Source: Cyclobacteriaceae bacterium
GTDB lineage: Bacteria > Bacteroidota > Bacteroidia > Cytophagales > Cyclobacteriaceae
Direction: 5' to 3'
NCBI GenBank assembly: GCA_013141055.1
Contig: JABFRS010000002.1
Coordinates: 1,319,266 to 1,383,265, forward strand
Length of the DNA: 64,000 bases
Below, in pieces: positions 52,496-61,807 of the stretch. Position 1 is the stretch's first letter. Each line of letters begins with the position of its first letter. Both the position numbers and the translations under genes were made by a program. The notes under the pieces were generated by a model. That model saw nothing but the letters and a program-made list of their open reading frames with translations. It was not told where the DNA came from and did no database searches.

Positions 52496-52776
52496 ACTAA
52501 AAAATATTTCCAGGAAGTCCTGAACTTCCCAAGTCAGGACTTGATCGTCGTAAAATCCTCTCCACGGTTCTAGGGTTTGCAAGCTTTTTTCAAAAGCCTC
52601 CCGAAAGAATCCCAAAAAGGATTCTGAAAAACACGTTTTCTTCAGTATAAAAATTGCAACCAACTATAAATTTCCCCTCAATCTTCTCCCCTTTTGCCTT
52701 ACCCAGCTTTCGTCTTTAATCTTTCACCTTTAACCCTGAAACTCCTTACCTTAGCAATCTCAAAACAATCGAATAC
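52496..52776. other. Intergenic region with two hairpins, upstream of the E2 gene
   Basis: Contains a strong imperfect palindrome at 52513-52540 (arms AAGTCCTGA and TCAGGACTT plus inner CTT/AAG), a smaller one near 52604-52624 (AGAATCC / GGATTCT), and the near-consensus -7 box TACCTTAG (52747-52754), 23 bp before the E2 start. A 62-residue frame across it has no gene-like features. Confidence 0.5.
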
Positions 52777-54072
52777 ATGGCACGGGTAGAACTGATCATG
52801 CCTAAGATGGGCGAAAGTATCATGGAGGCTACAATTTTAACCTGGCTCAAAAAGCCTGGCGACAAGATTGAGCAGGACGAATCGGTACTTGAAGTTGCTA
52901 CCGATAAGGTGGATACTGAAGTACCCTCTACTCATGCCGGCACACTGGTTGAAATCCTTGCCAAAGAAGGTGAGGTCGTTAAAGTAGGCAAACCAATCGC
53001 AGTCTTAACAACAGAAGTAGGAGATCCCAAAGAAACAGCTTCTACTACTGCTCCAACAAAGTCTGCTGCCAAAGAAGCAAAGGCGACGGTTCCTGTGGCG
53101 ACTGTTTCCAGCAATGGATCCGGTCATTCCAATGGAGCTACGGATTATAATTCATCTTCGCGCTTCTATTCACCACTTGTAAAGAATATTGCAAAGGAAG
53201 AAAAAATTGCTGTTGCTGAACTTGAAAATATCTCTGGAAGCGGCGCCGATGGCAGAGTAACCAAGAAGGATATTCTTGAATACGTTCAGAATCGTAAACC
53301 AGGACAGGCTGGGCAGTCAATATCTGTAAAAAGTGGTCCCGTTGTGCCAGCTTCTATTAGCGCAGGTGATGAGATCATCCAAATGGATCGCATGCGCAAG
53401 ATGATTGCCGAGCGCATGGTTGATTCTAAACGCATTGCACCACATGTTACATCCTTTGTAGAAGCAGACGTCACCACAATTGTCAACTGGAGAAGTCGTG
53501 TAAAGAATGAGTTTCAAAAACGTGAAGGTGACGGTCTTACCTACACTCCACTTTTTATGGAAGCTGTGATTCTTGCGATTAAGGATTATCCAATGATCAA
53601 CGTCCAGGTAGATGGAGATCGCATTATAAAAAAGAAGGAGATCAATATTGGTATGGCAGTAGCATTACCTTCCGGTAATCTAATTGTTCCAGTAATACGG
53701 AATGCTGATCAGTTCAGTCTGAGCGGACTCGCTAAAGCTGTTAATGATCTAACTAAACGCGCCCGCGAGAACAAACTTAAGCCAGATGATCTTGCGAACG
53801 GAACATATACCATATCCAATGTTGGAACTTTTGGTAATGTGATGGGAACACCTATTATTATGCAACCGCAGGTAGGAATACTTGCTATAGGTGCCATTCA
53901 AAAGAAGCCGGCAGTAATTGAAACACCATCGGGCGACGCTATTGCGATCCGACATAAAATGTTTCTCTCGCACTCTTACGATCATCGTGTCGTTGATGGT
54001 GCTCTGGGTGGAAGCTTTGTGAGAAGAGTAGCCGACTACCTGGAAAAATTCGATTCCGAAAGAGTCATTTAG
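52777..54072 (+). CDS. 2-oxo acid dehydrogenase complex E2 component (dihydrolipoamide acyltransferase)
   Basis: Core acyltransferase of a 2-oxo-acid dehydrogenase complex, 431 residues. One lipoyl domain (about 1-80) with the lipoylated Lys in ATDKVDTEVPS (about 44), an Ala/Thr/Ser-rich linker, a peripheral subunit-binding domain (about 129-170; YSPLVKNIAKEEKI, GSGADGRVTKKDIL), and the catalytic domain with HRVVDGALGG (about 404-413). The single lipoyl domain and GESIMEATIL N-terminus fit branched-chain or pyruvate E2 of Bacteroidota; the exact substrate is not clear. No E1 or E3 gene is beside it. Confidence 0.93.
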   Translation: MARVELIMPKMGESIMEATILTWLKKPGDKIEQDESVLEVATDKVDTEVPSTHAGTLVEILAKEGEVVKVGKPIAVLTTEVGDPKETASTTAPTKSAAKEAKATVPVATVSSNGSGHSNGATDYNSSSRFYSPLVKNIAKEEKIAVAELENISGSGADGRVTKKDILEYVQNRKPGQAGQSISVKSGPVVPASISAGDEIIQMDRMRKMIAERMVDSKRIAPHVTSFVEADVTTIVNWRSRVKNEFQKREGDGLTYTPLFMEAVILAIKDYPMINVQVDGDRIIKKKEINIGMAVALPSGNLIVPVIRNADQFSLSGLAKAVNDLTKRARENKLKPDDLANGTYTISNVGTFGNVMGTPIIMQPQVGILAIGAIQKKPAVIETPSGDAIAIRHKMFLSHSYDHRVVDGALGGSFVRRVADYLEKFDSERVI

Positions 54073-54124
54073 CCCAGGAGATTTTAATACTCTTACATCT
54101 TAATTTTCATATTCAAGAAAGAGT

Positions 54125-54616
54125 ATGCCAGGAAAAGTAGAGTTCGGTGCTTTCATTGAAAAACTCCCGGTAAAAGGCGCCATGCATCTGATCAAAGTGC
54201 CTCAGAAAGTTGCTCTTCAATTTTCAGAAAGAAAATCCGTAAGAATCTTTTGCACAATCAACGAATCCGTAAAATATGCATGTGCACTTAGACCAGACGG
54301 CGATGGTGGGTTCTTTATCAGTGTAGGATCTCCAATTCTAAAAAAAGGCAAATTTAAACTAGGGCAAAAAATAAAAGCAGTCATTCAAAAAGATGATACG
54401 GAGTTCGGACACGAATTTCCAGAGGAATTGAAAGAGTTGCTGGCCCAGGATATGGAAGGAAAAAAATACTTTGAACAGCTTACCAACGGAGCTCAGCGCA
54501 GTCTCATCTATTATATCAATCAGGCAAAATCTATTGAAAAACGAATCGAGCGCTCGCTTCTCTTTATTAATCGTTTAAAGGATACTAATGGAACATGGAA
54601 GCCAGGCAAAAGCTAG
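54125..54616 (+). CDS. DUF1905 / YdeI-type protein
   Basis: A 163-residue soluble protein. Residues about 1-90 form a small beta-barrel like DUF1905 (IKVPQKVALQFSERKSVRIF, CALRPDGDGGFFISVGSPILKK), and the C-terminal part (about 100-163) resembles the YdeI/OmpD-associated helical tail (AQRSLIYYINQAKSIEKRIERSL). Function unknown; the family occurs widely in soil and aquatic Bacteroidota. It follows the E2 gene in the same direction after 52 bp. Confidence 0.85.
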   Translation: MPGKVEFGAFIEKLPVKGAMHLIKVPQKVALQFSERKSVRIFCTINESVKYACALRPDGDGGFFISVGSPILKKGKFKLGQKIKAVIQKDDTEFGHEFPEELKELLAQDMEGKKYFEQLTNGAQRSLIYYINQAKSIEKRIERSLLFINRLKDTNGTWKPGKS

Positions 54617-54716
54617 CTCCCATCCATTGTAAATGAGGTCATCAATCTTCACCAACATTAGAATCTCTCCTCAAAAAATCGGAAGTTTACCCAGCTATTG
54701 ATACTAAAAAATTACT

Positions 54717-55862
54717 ATGAAATTCGGAACGAAAGCCATTCATGCGGGTGTAGAACCAGATCCAACTACGGGTGCCATTATGACACCCATTTATCAGACC
54801 TCAACTTATGTTCAGGAATCGCCTGCAAAACATAAAGGTTATGCATATGCTCGTGGAGCAAACCCAACCCGTAATTCACTTCAGAAGAGTATTGCGGCAC
54901 TTGAGAATGGAAAATTCGGAGTTTGCTTTTCTTCTGGCATGGGTGCGACAGATGCAGTACTCAGATTATTGAATCCTGGTGATGAAGTTATTACCAGCAA
55001 TGATCTGTATGGAGGATCCTATCGTTTATTCACAAAGGTGTATGAAAGGTTTGGGGTCAAGTTCCACTTTGTAGATTTGGCAAGTGCTGATAGCATTGTT
55101 CCACTGATCAATAAAAACACGAAACTGTTGTGGCTTGAGACACCTTCTAATCCTTTAATGAGGATCATTGACATTCGTGCATGTGTAGCCATTGCAAAGA
55201 AAAATAATATACGGGTAGCAGTAGATAATACGTTTGCATCTCCATACCTGCAAAACCCTCTTGATCTCGGCGCCGATGTAGTAATGCACTCTGTCACTAA
55301 ATATCTGGGGGGACATAGTGATGTGATCATGGGTGCGCTGGTTGTAAACGATGAAAAACTTTATCAGGACCTGGCATTTATCGCCAACTCCTGTGGTGCA
55401 GTACCTGGACCTCAGGATTCATTTTTGGTTTTGCGTGGAATAAAAACCCTGCACCTGCGTATGGAGCGTCATTGTTTCAATGGAAAAAAGATTGCTGAGT
55501 ATCTTCACAATCATTCTAAGGTGGGGAAAGTCTATTGGCCTGGATTTGCGGATCATCCCAACCATGAGATCGCAAAAAAACAAATGCGTGACTTTGGAGG
55601 CATGCTGTCATTCACTTTGAAGAATGACAAGATTGAAATGGCAACCAAATTTATGGAAGAGGTTGAATTATTTTCTTTGGCAGAATCGTTGGGAGGTGTA
55701 GAGTCTCTTATCAACCATCCGGCATCTATGACCCACGCAAGCATTCCAAAAGAAGAGAGAATGAAGAACGGCTTGAGCGATACACTGATACGCTTAAGCG
55801 TTGGAGTAGAAGACATTGAAGATCTTATTGCAGATCTTGATCAGGCGTTGGGTAAGATTTAA
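54717..55862 (+). CDS. Trans-sulfuration PLP enzyme (cystathionine gamma-synthase / gamma-lyase type)
   Basis: PLP-dependent Cys/Met metabolism enzyme of 381 residues. Signature: [13 protein letters not shown], cofactor Asp in [15 protein letters not shown], catalytic Lys in [13 protein letters not shown] (about 194), and C-terminal [29 protein letters not shown]. Substrate-loop residues are those of the MetB/cystathionine lyase branch; synthase and lyase cannot be told apart with confidence. N-terminus is [14 protein letters not shown]. Likely co-transcribed with the methyltransferase 36 bp downstream. Confidence 0.94.
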   Translation: MKFGTKAIHAGVEPDPTTGAIMTPIYQTSTYVQESPAKHKGYAYARGANPTRNSLQKSIAALENGKFGVCFSSGMGATDAVLRLLNPGDEVITSNDLYGGSYRLFTKVYERFGVKFHFVDLASADSIVPLINKNTKLLWLETPSNPLMRIIDIRACVAIAKKNNIRVAVDNTFASPYLQNPLDLGADVVMHSVTKYLGGHSDVIMGALVVNDEKLYQDLAFIANSCGAVPGPQDSFLVLRGIKTLHLRMERHCFNGKKIAEYLHNHSKVGKVYWPGFADHPNHEIAKKQMRDFGGMLSFTLKNDKIEMATKFMEEVELFSLAESLGGVESLINHPASMTHASIPKEERMKNGLSDTLIRLSVGVEDIEDLIADLDQALGKI

Positions 55863-55898
55863 TTTCCTGATGCCCTAACAAGAACAACGCTAAGATTA

Positions 55899-56510
55899 AT
55901 GAAAGAAAAGTGGGACGACCGATATAGCAGCAAGGAATTCGCATACGGCGAACAACCCAATAATTATCTTAAAAAGCAGCTTGACAAACTTCCGCCAGGA
56001 ATCATACTCTTTCCCGCTGAAGGAGAAGGCCGAAACTCAGTTTATGCCGCTACTCTCGGCTGGGAAGCCTTTGCATTTGACCTTAGCATCGAAGGGAAAA
56101 AGAAAGCCCTTCAATTGGCAACGAAACACAACGTTGAGATTAAGTATGAAGTCGGGGAGTTTGAATCTCTGACTTATTCTATCAATCAATTCGATGTCAT
56201 TGCATTGATCTATGCTCATTTTCCTGCAAGTAGAAAATCAGACTACCACAAGTTAATAGCAACGTATTTAAAACCAGGAGGAATTCTGATTTTCGAAGCC
56301 TTTAGCAAAAATCACCTGGAATATGTTACCAGAAATGAAAAGATAGGAGGACCTAAAGATCTGGCATCTCTATTTTCAATTGAAGAAATAAAGTCGGATT
56401 TCCAAAATTTTGAAATTATTGAATTGATAGAACAAGAGATAGAGCTAAAGGAAGGACTGTATCACAATGGAAAAGGTTCCGTTGCTAGATTCACAGGACG
56501 AAAAAAATAG
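55899..56510 (+). CDS. TehB-like class I SAM-dependent methyltransferase
   Basis: A 203-residue methyltransferase. The N-terminus [20 protein letters not shown] is typical of the TehB/SAM-methyltransferase group; motif I is [19 protein letters not shown] (about 37-55), the ribose-binding acid is in AFDLSIEG, and motif IV-like [11 protein letters not shown] follows. TehB enzymes detoxify tellurite or thiols in E. coli; whether this one does is unknown. It is 36 bp after the trans-sulfuration enzyme, so a link to thiol or selenium chemistry is possible but inferred. Confidence 0.87.
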   Translation: MKEKWDDRYSSKEFAYGEQPNNYLKKQLDKLPPGIILFPAEGEGRNSVYAATLGWEAFAFDLSIEGKKKALQLATKHNVEIKYEVGEFESLTYSINQFDVIALIYAHFPASRKSDYHKLIATYLKPGGILIFEAFSKNHLEYVTRNEKIGGPKDLASLFSIEEIKSDFQNFEIIELIEQEIELKEGLYHNGKGSVARFTGRKK

Positions 56511-56531
56511 CACCCATCAATTCCTAAAGAC

Positions 56532-56574
56532 ATTCATGAAACTGAGTAGGTTTAAGCTATTCAATTTCATGAAT
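56532..56574. terminator. Inverted repeat between convergent genes
   Basis: ATTCATGAAA and TTTCATGAAT are exact reverse complements (10 bp) with a 23-base loop, followed by TATTGATTTTTTG. It could end the methyltransferase transcript, though the stem is AT-rich. Confidence 0.45.
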
Positions 56575-56608
56575 TATTGATTTTTTGAACACTGCTGGTT
56601 AATTTTCA

Positions 56609-56926
56609 TTAAGGCTTTACCTGAGCATCATTCTTCTGGCGACGAATACTTCTGCTTGCCCTGTTTTGTTTTCGATTAATCTGTTGCTTCTCCTGAACAG
56701 TAACTGTTCCATCCGACTTGGCTCTTCTTTCAGTGCGACGAATACGGCGTTGCTGCGAATTCAATCCTGCTGCTTCTCTATTGGTCAGCTCTCCACTCTT
56801 CCTTCCCTGGCGAATTCTTGCACGTTCTGTGGCCTGGCGAACATCCGCCTTCGGAGTAGCATCCTGAGCAAAAGTGGCCAATGAGATCAGTGCAAAAAGT
56901 GATACAAATAGAATTTCCTTTTTCAT
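56609..56926 (-). CDS. Small exported, highly basic protein
   Basis: A 105-residue secreted protein: signal peptide (LFVSLFALISLATFAQ) followed by a mature region of about 85 residues made almost only of Arg, Lys, Gln, Glu and Ala (e.g. ATERARIRQGRKSGELTNRE, RRIRRTERRAKSDG), predicted helical. Repeated R-x-x-R/T-x-R-E patterns suggest an internal duplication (about 27-60 and 60-100). No domain known to me; similar small basic proteins occur in Bacteroidota. It sits between the methyltransferase and the TPR kinase. Confidence 0.85.
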   Translation of the reverse strand: MKKEILFVSLFALISLATFAQDATPKADVRQATERARIRQGRKSGELTNREAAGLNSQQRRIRRTERRAKSDGTVTVQEKQQINRKQNRASRSIRRQKNDAQVKP

Positions 56927-56992
56927 GGTTTTTAGTTTTTTGCTGCTTTGACACGGACGGAAGGAGAAGGTTTAATTAGACCCCCTCAAAAC

Positions 56993-59095
56993 TTAAACTG
57001 GAACTTGCTGAGCGATTTTTGCAGGGATTTCAATAATAAACTCACTTCCTTTTGCAGAAGAAGTTTTCAATTCAATCATGCCGCCAAGACGATCCACCAG
57101 CGTTTTCACAATAGCCAGACCCAATCCATTGGAGCTCTCACCTGCTGTAGGACGGGCGCTGAGTTTCTTGAATTTCTGAAACATGATCCGTTTATCCTCT
57201 TCAGAGAAACCTGGTCCGCCGTCTTTTATAGAAATTTTTAAAGTATCATTGGCCCAACTGGCCGATACTTCGATAGTAGTATTTCTGACTGAAAATTTTA
57301 TAGCGTTGGAGATGAGATTATCCAGAATTCTTCCAATATAATCAGGTTCTGAAAAAATCCTATGCTCGACGTCACTTTTGAGAACGAGCTTTATTCCCTT
57401 TGCCTCAGCAACAACCTGAAATGACAATACGCGCTCAGTGAAAAATTGATCAAAATCAAACGCCAATGGTGGCGGATCTTCGCGCAATTCATTCCATGCA
57501 TGAACATCCAGTAAGTCAGTAATAAGATCCAATCCTCCCCGCGTACTATCCTTCACCATTCTGATATACTGATGCTGATTTTCGTTCAGGTTCCCTTCAA
57601 GCTCCATGATTCGAACCAGTCCATGAATTCTATTTAAAGGAGACTTTAAATCATGTGCCACAATGTTCATCAGCGTATCTTTCTCATGATTGATCACATC
57701 AAGATCTTTGTTGCTTTTCGACAATATCTCATTTTGCTTGGCAATCTCTTCCCGTTGCTCTTTGATATGAAGATTTTGACCTTCCAATGTCTGATTAAGT
57801 AATTTTCGACGCTGGCTTACTCTCCAGATAACAATGGCAAGCGCAGCTACAAATATTGCTACGATCCAAAGCAATAAATTTTGGGAACGTTGACGAACGA
57901 TTAACGACTCATCTTCAATTTGCTTTGCCTTTAATGACGCATTTTCCTTTTCTGTCTTTTCAATCAATAATTGAAACTGAAGTCTCTCCACTTCACGGTT
58001 CAAATCCGCATTCTGAATTCTCTGATTGAGGATCTGATAAACATCCAGAAATTCCTTGGATTTTGCTGTCAGCTTTTGATTATCATAAACAGAACTCAAT
58101 AGCTGAGCTGCGTCTCTCTGAAAAACCAGGTTACCTGATTTCTCAGAGCTTTCATAGATCATGGTAAGAATATAAAGTGCTTCAGGGTTCTTTTTGTTTT
58201 TTAGTTTACACCTTGCGGAAAGCAAACTGGATCTCAGAAATATCTTTTGATTGGTCTTCTCAGTTACAACACTCAAAACCTCTGAAGCCATTGCTTCAGC
58301 TTCCTTTATTCTGTTTTCAATAAAATATATCTCTGCAATCCCAATCTTTAATTCGGCTTTTGTGATCTGATCATTTACAGCAACGGCAATAGAGTCTGCA
58401 GAATGAAATTGTTTTAGTGCTAACGGAGTACTATCCATCTCCTCATAGACAAGACCTAATTCCATGTAAGCCGAGGTAATAGCACGGGGATCTCCCAGTT
58501 CCTTCCTTAATGCAAGTGCTTTCTCAGAATTCTCAAGTGCCTTTTTGAAATCATTCTGTGATTTAAAAAGAGTGGCAAGGCTTCGGTAAACATAAGCGAG
58601 CCCCGATTTATCATGAAGCTTAACGAAAAGTTCTCTTGAACTCACAAAGTTTGTATACGCCCTTACTAGATCACCCTCATCAAAAAATATTCTGCCCACA
58701 TTATTATAACCGTGAGCTAACTGCAAGGTGTCTCTCTGACTCAACGCTACCGATAGGGATCTGTTTTGATACTCCAGAGCAGATTTATAATCACCCTGAT
58801 TGGCCATTGCCAAACCAATAAAACTCAGGGGGCGAGCCAGTGTCTTCTCAACCTTTAATTGCTTGCCCAATTCATATGCTTTTGTGCAATAGTGAATAGT
58901 GCTATCGGGGAATGAATAGCGATATTCAAATCCAACACTATTCAACAAGTCAAATTGCTCTTCAATGGGAGCAAAGCGCAAGGCATTTTTAAGACTGTCG
59001 AGAAGCTTAATATTTTGAGCAAAGGAAGAGATAGAAATAAGAAAGAGTATTCCCGCAGTGACAATACAGACCCGATTAAATCCTTTATGCCTCAT
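56993..59095 (-). CDS. TPR-repeat sensor histidine kinase
   Basis: A 700-residue exported/membrane kinase: signal peptide (AGILFLISISSFAQ), about six TPR units in the periplasm (about 45-370), a coiled coil, one TM helix (about 408-426), then coiled coil, HisKA with His in IVAHDLKSPLNRIHGL (about 480) and HATPase_c (SNAIKFSVR, KDGGPGFSEED, SSNGLGLAIVK). There is no receiver domain and no response regulator next to it, so its partner is elsewhere. The TPR part is likely the sensor or protein docking region. The architecture is common in Bacteroidota. Confidence 0.93.
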   Translation of the reverse strand: MRHKGFNRVCIVTAGILFLISISSFAQNIKLLDSLKNALRFAPIEEQFDLLNSVGFEYRYSFPDSTIHYCTKAYELGKQLKVEKTLARPLSFIGLAMANQGDYKSALEYQNRSLSVALSQRDTLQLAHGYNNVGRIFFDEGDLVRAYTNFVSSRELFVKLHDKSGLAYVYRSLATLFKSQNDFKKALENSEKALALRKELGDPRAITSAYMELGLVYEEMDSTPLALKQFHSADSIAVAVNDQITKAELKIGIAEIYFIENRIKEAEAMASEVLSVVTEKTNQKIFLRSSLLSARCKLKNKKNPEALYILTMIYESSEKSGNLVFQRDAAQLLSSVYDNQKLTAKSKEFLDVYQILNQRIQNADLNREVERLQFQLLIEKTEKENASLKAKQIEDESLIVRQRSQNLLLWIVAIFVAALAIVIWRVSQRRKLLNQTLEGQNLHIKEQREEIAKQNEILSKSNKDLDVINHEKDTLMNIVAHDLKSPLNRIHGLVRIMELEGNLNENQHQYIRMVKDSTRGGLDLITDLLDVHAWNELREDPPPLAFDFDQFFTERVLSFQVVAEAKGIKLVLKSDVEHRIFSEPDYIGRILDNLISNAIKFSVRNTTIEVSASWANDTLKISIKDGGPGFSEEDKRIMFQKFKKLSARPTAGESSNGLGLAIVKTLVDRLGGMIELKTSSAKGSEFIIEIPAKIAQQVPV

Positions 59096-59215
59096 TTCAA
59101 ATAGCCGATGATTCGGCCAAAATATATATTTTATAAAAGTAGAATATAGGGGTGATTTAATCGGTTTGATGTAAGTAAATATGGTAAAATCAAGTTTTTT
59201 ACTTCAAATCGACCA

Positions 59216-60460
59216 CTAGTCCTTCTCCACAAAATTCATGTCTCTTCCAAAAGTTTCCTGAATGGCTTGAAGAGCAATCAACGCTACTACTATCGTGAAC
59301 CCACCAACAATGACGGCTCCATAAATAACACCAGTATCTCCATCTCCAATTTCCTCACGGAGATAACGAAAGGCGAAGCTCAATGGTACAACTGTCCCAC
59401 GAATAAAGTTTGGTACTGATGTAGCAACTGTTGAACGTAAGTTAGTTCCAAACTGCTCGGCAGCAATTGTAACAAACAACGCCCAATAACCAATTCCTAC
59501 TCCCAATAAAAAACATGTAACATAAAAATAGAAAACCGAACGGCCCGGTGTAAACAAATACAGCGACACCATTCCTACTGTAAGGAAAATATAAAGCAGG
59601 ACAACTTTTTTTCTTGAGCGCATAGCCTGACTTATGAAGCCACTGACCAGATCACCCACAGCAAGGCCTATATAACTGTACATCACTGCATCTCCAGCTT
59701 TAATGTCGCCACTGATGTGCAAAGCTTTTGCAAACTCCGGCGAAAAAGTTATCAGTATACCAATCGTAAACCATATTGGAAGGCCAATAAAAATACTTCC
59801 CATGAATTTTTTGAAACGGGCCTTATTGCTGAACAGTTGAAAGAAATTTCCTCGTTGTACAGATTCAAGTTTGGTCTTAAGAAAAATCCCTGACTCGAAT
59901 ACACTGATTCGCGCAATCAATAGAAGGAGACCAAGTCCACCACCGATGAAGTATGCTATCCTCCAATCATACTTGTTTGCAATGATATTAGCAAGAACAG
60001 CTCCCATCAATCCGAAACCTGCAACAAGAGTAGTGCCATACCCGCGAAGCCTTGTCGGCAATACCTCAGCCACTAATGTAATTCCTGCACCCAACTCTCC
60101 TGCCAATCCAATACCAGCAATAAATCTCAGCATTGCATACTGATCCACTGTTGTTGCGAATCCATTAGCGATGTTTGCGAGTGAGTAAAGTAGTATCGAA
60201 CCAAAGAGAACAGAAAGTCGCCCCCTCTTATCTCCCATGATTCCCCAGATCAATCCACCAATCAAAAGACCGGTCATTTGAACCTGGAGCAAAAATTCTC
60301 CTTGCGTAAGAAGTTGGTCATCAGGAACGCCCATTGAACTAAGGCTTGACCTTCGAACTATACTGAATAATAGCAAATCGTAAATATCAACGAAGTAGCC
60401 AAGAGCAGCTACAATGACAGGCACACTTAAAAGGCCTTTTGAATTTTCCTCTTTCAACAT
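59216..60460 (-). CDS. MFS transporter (metabolite:H+ symporter-like)
   Basis: A 414-residue major facilitator with 12 predicted TM helices. The loop 2-3 motif GDKRGRLSVLFGS, the conserved GELGAGITLVAEVLPTRLRGYG between helices 4 and 5, and VGDLVSGFISQAMRSRKK in the second half are typical of the sugar/organic-acid symporter (ProP/ShiA-like) group. Substrate unknown. It is transcribed opposite to the downstream-lying genes? No: same minus strand as the PLDc_N protein, 80 bp apart. Monocistronic expression seems likely. Confidence 0.9.
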   Translation of the reverse strand: MLKEENSKGLLSVPVIVAALGYFVDIYDLLLFSIVRRSSLSSMGVPDDQLLTQGEFLLQVQMTGLLIGGLIWGIMGDKRGRLSVLFGSILLYSLANIANGFATTVDQYAMLRFIAGIGLAGELGAGITLVAEVLPTRLRGYGTTLVAGFGLMGAVLANIIANKYDWRIAYFIGGGLGLLLLIARISVFESGIFLKTKLESVQRGNFFQLFSNKARFKKFMGSIFIGLPIWFTIGILITFSPEFAKALHISGDIKAGDAVMYSYIGLAVGDLVSGFISQAMRSRKKVVLLYIFLTVGMVSLYLFTPGRSVFYFYVTCFLLGVGIGYWALFVTIAAEQFGTNLRSTVATSVPNFIRGTVVPLSFAFRYLREEIGDGDTGVIYGAVIVGGFTIVVALIALQAIQETFGRDMNFVEKD

Positions 60461-60539
60461 GAAAGCAAAATAGGAATATTTAAGGCATTCACAATGAACA
60501 CCATCAACTCAAGAAGTTATCTTTTCCGAATAAGTGAAC

Positions 60540-60704
60540 TCATTTCTTTCCCATCAGGAAATATAAAATGGGCCCTAATACAGGCAAAAATACAACGATT
60601 ACTATCCAAAGAATTTTTTTCTCGTTGTCCTTAGATCCTTTCACAATATCAATGATACAGAGGATGTCTATTACAACAACAATAAGGTAGATAAGCCTTC
60701 CCAT
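60540..60704 (-). CDS. Small PLDc_N-domain membrane protein (54 residues)
   Basis: Translating 60704-60540 gives a 54-residue protein beginning MGRLIYLIVVVIDILC. It has two hydrophobic helices (about 3-19 and 32-50) joined by a charged turn (DIVKGSKDNEKKIL) and ends GPILYFLMGKK. The pattern, with W33, P41 and the xLGPILYFLxG terminus, is that of the phospholipase-D N-terminal-like family of tiny membrane proteins. Function unknown. It lies between the MFS and OmpA genes on the same strand and is too short for most gene tracks. Confidence 0.85.
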   Translation of the reverse strand: MGRLIYLIVVVIDILCIIDIVKGSKDNEKKILWIVIVVFLPVLGPILYFLMGKK

Positions 60705-60716
60705 ATTTTCAGTCTA

Positions 60717-61670
60717 TTAATTTGTGCCTAGTATTTTAAACAATTCATCCAGATTCGGAGTGATGATGATTTCTGTTCTGCGATTTTTTTGTTTGTTCTG
60801 ATCGGTTGTATTGACAATGAGTGGCGAGAACTCTCCTTTTCCAGAGGCTGTAATCTGATTCGCAGCAACACCTGCCTTTGTTAGTATCTTAGTGATTGAG
60901 GTTGCTCTCATTACGCTGAGATCCCAATTGTCCTGCATGTATTGAGATTTTTTTCCAATAGGAACATTATCCGTGTGACCTTCCACCTGGATTTGAATAT
61001 CCTTTTGATCCTTAATGGCTTTTGCCAGTTGCTGCAATGCAGTTACTCCTTTGTTGTCCACTTCAATACTTCCAGAGCCAAAGAGAAGTTGTTCGGCAAG
61101 CGAAACATAAACTTTTCCATTCTTCACATTTACGGTGAGATCATTTTCCTTAAAATTCAGCAGCGCATTGCTGATTTTGTTCTTCAGATCCTGAACAGCT
61201 TTATCTTTGTTGGAAAGGATTGTCTCTAATTCTTTTACTTTCTTTTCGCGTTCAGCAAGACTCACACTTAATGAATCATTCAGCTTCCTGGTCTTGTCGA
61301 GATTCTCCTGAATGGCAAACAACTGGTCTTTTTGCTGGGCAAAATCGCGATTTAATTTGCCACTATTATTCATCAAATTTTTATAATACGCATTGAGTTG
61401 ATCATACTCCTTAGTGAGTTCAGCCAACTTTCTTCCAGTAGTTCTTTTTACATCACCTAATGAGGTGGTATCAGCCTTAAGCTTTGCTGTTTCCTCTGAC
61501 AAGGCTTTCACCTGCGCATTAACTTTTGCAAGTTCATCTTCCCGTTGAGCCAATTCTCCCTCTGCTTTTACCTTTTGGGCCAGTATGTCATCGTATTTCT
61601 TTTTAGTAACAATACAGGACTGGAGACCTAATACAAAAATCAGGATCGATAGTTTAAAAAATAGTTTCAT
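60717..61670 (-). CDS. OmpA-family outer-membrane lipoprotein
   Basis: A peptidoglycan-associated lipoprotein of 317 residues. I start at ATG 61670 (MKLFFKLSILIF), which gives the lipobox LGLQSC with acylated Cys; a longer frame from 61730 has no support. The middle (about 25-185) is a long coiled coil (DDILAQKVKAEGELAQREDE, repeated heptads). The OmpA_C domain (about 205-310) has VEGHTDNVPIGKKSQYMQDN, WDLSVMRA and RRTEIIITP, which bind meso-DAP. It anchors the outer membrane to the wall. 12 bp downstream-side of the tiny PLDc_N gene. Confidence 0.93.
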   Translation of the reverse strand: MKLFFKLSILIFVLGLQSCIVTKKKYDDILAQKVKAEGELAQREDELAKVNAQVKALSEETAKLKADTTSLGDVKRTTGRKLAELTKEYDQLNAYYKNLMNNSGKLNRDFAQQKDQLFAIQENLDKTRKLNDSLSVSLAEREKKVKELETILSNKDKAVQDLKNKISNALLNFKENDLTVNVKNGKVYVSLAEQLLFGSGSIEVDNKGVTALQQLAKAIKDQKDIQIQVEGHTDNVPIGKKSQYMQDNWDLSVMRATSITKILTKAGVAANQITASGKGEFSPLIVNTTDQNKQKNRRTEIIITPNLDELFKILGTN

Positions 61671-61758
61671 AAAACAATTGTTAAATCTGAAATCTCCCAC
61701 GAAAGTATGGGTTTGAAATCGACCTTCCAAAAGAAAAAGTTCATGACGAAAAACTCAT

Positions 61759-61766
61759 TAGCTTTG
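61759..61766 (+). promoter_or_regulatory. TAnnTTTG -7 element of the DECR-like gene
   Basis: TAGCTTTG, exact match, 41 bp before ATG 61808. A TTG start at 61769 would fall inside the promoter, which supports 61808. Confidence 0.55.
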
Positions 61767-61807
61767 TTTTGAAGGTAACAAATCATCTCCTATCAAAAAT
61801 TCATACT

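Noticed and set aside
52475..52663. 62-residue minus-strand frame before padR
   Set aside because: Crosses the operator pair and the hairpins; no protein features.
59104..59117. GCCGA-TGAT-TCGGC hairpin upstream of the TPR kinase
   Set aside because: Only five base pairs; common by chance, no link to the promoter was seen.
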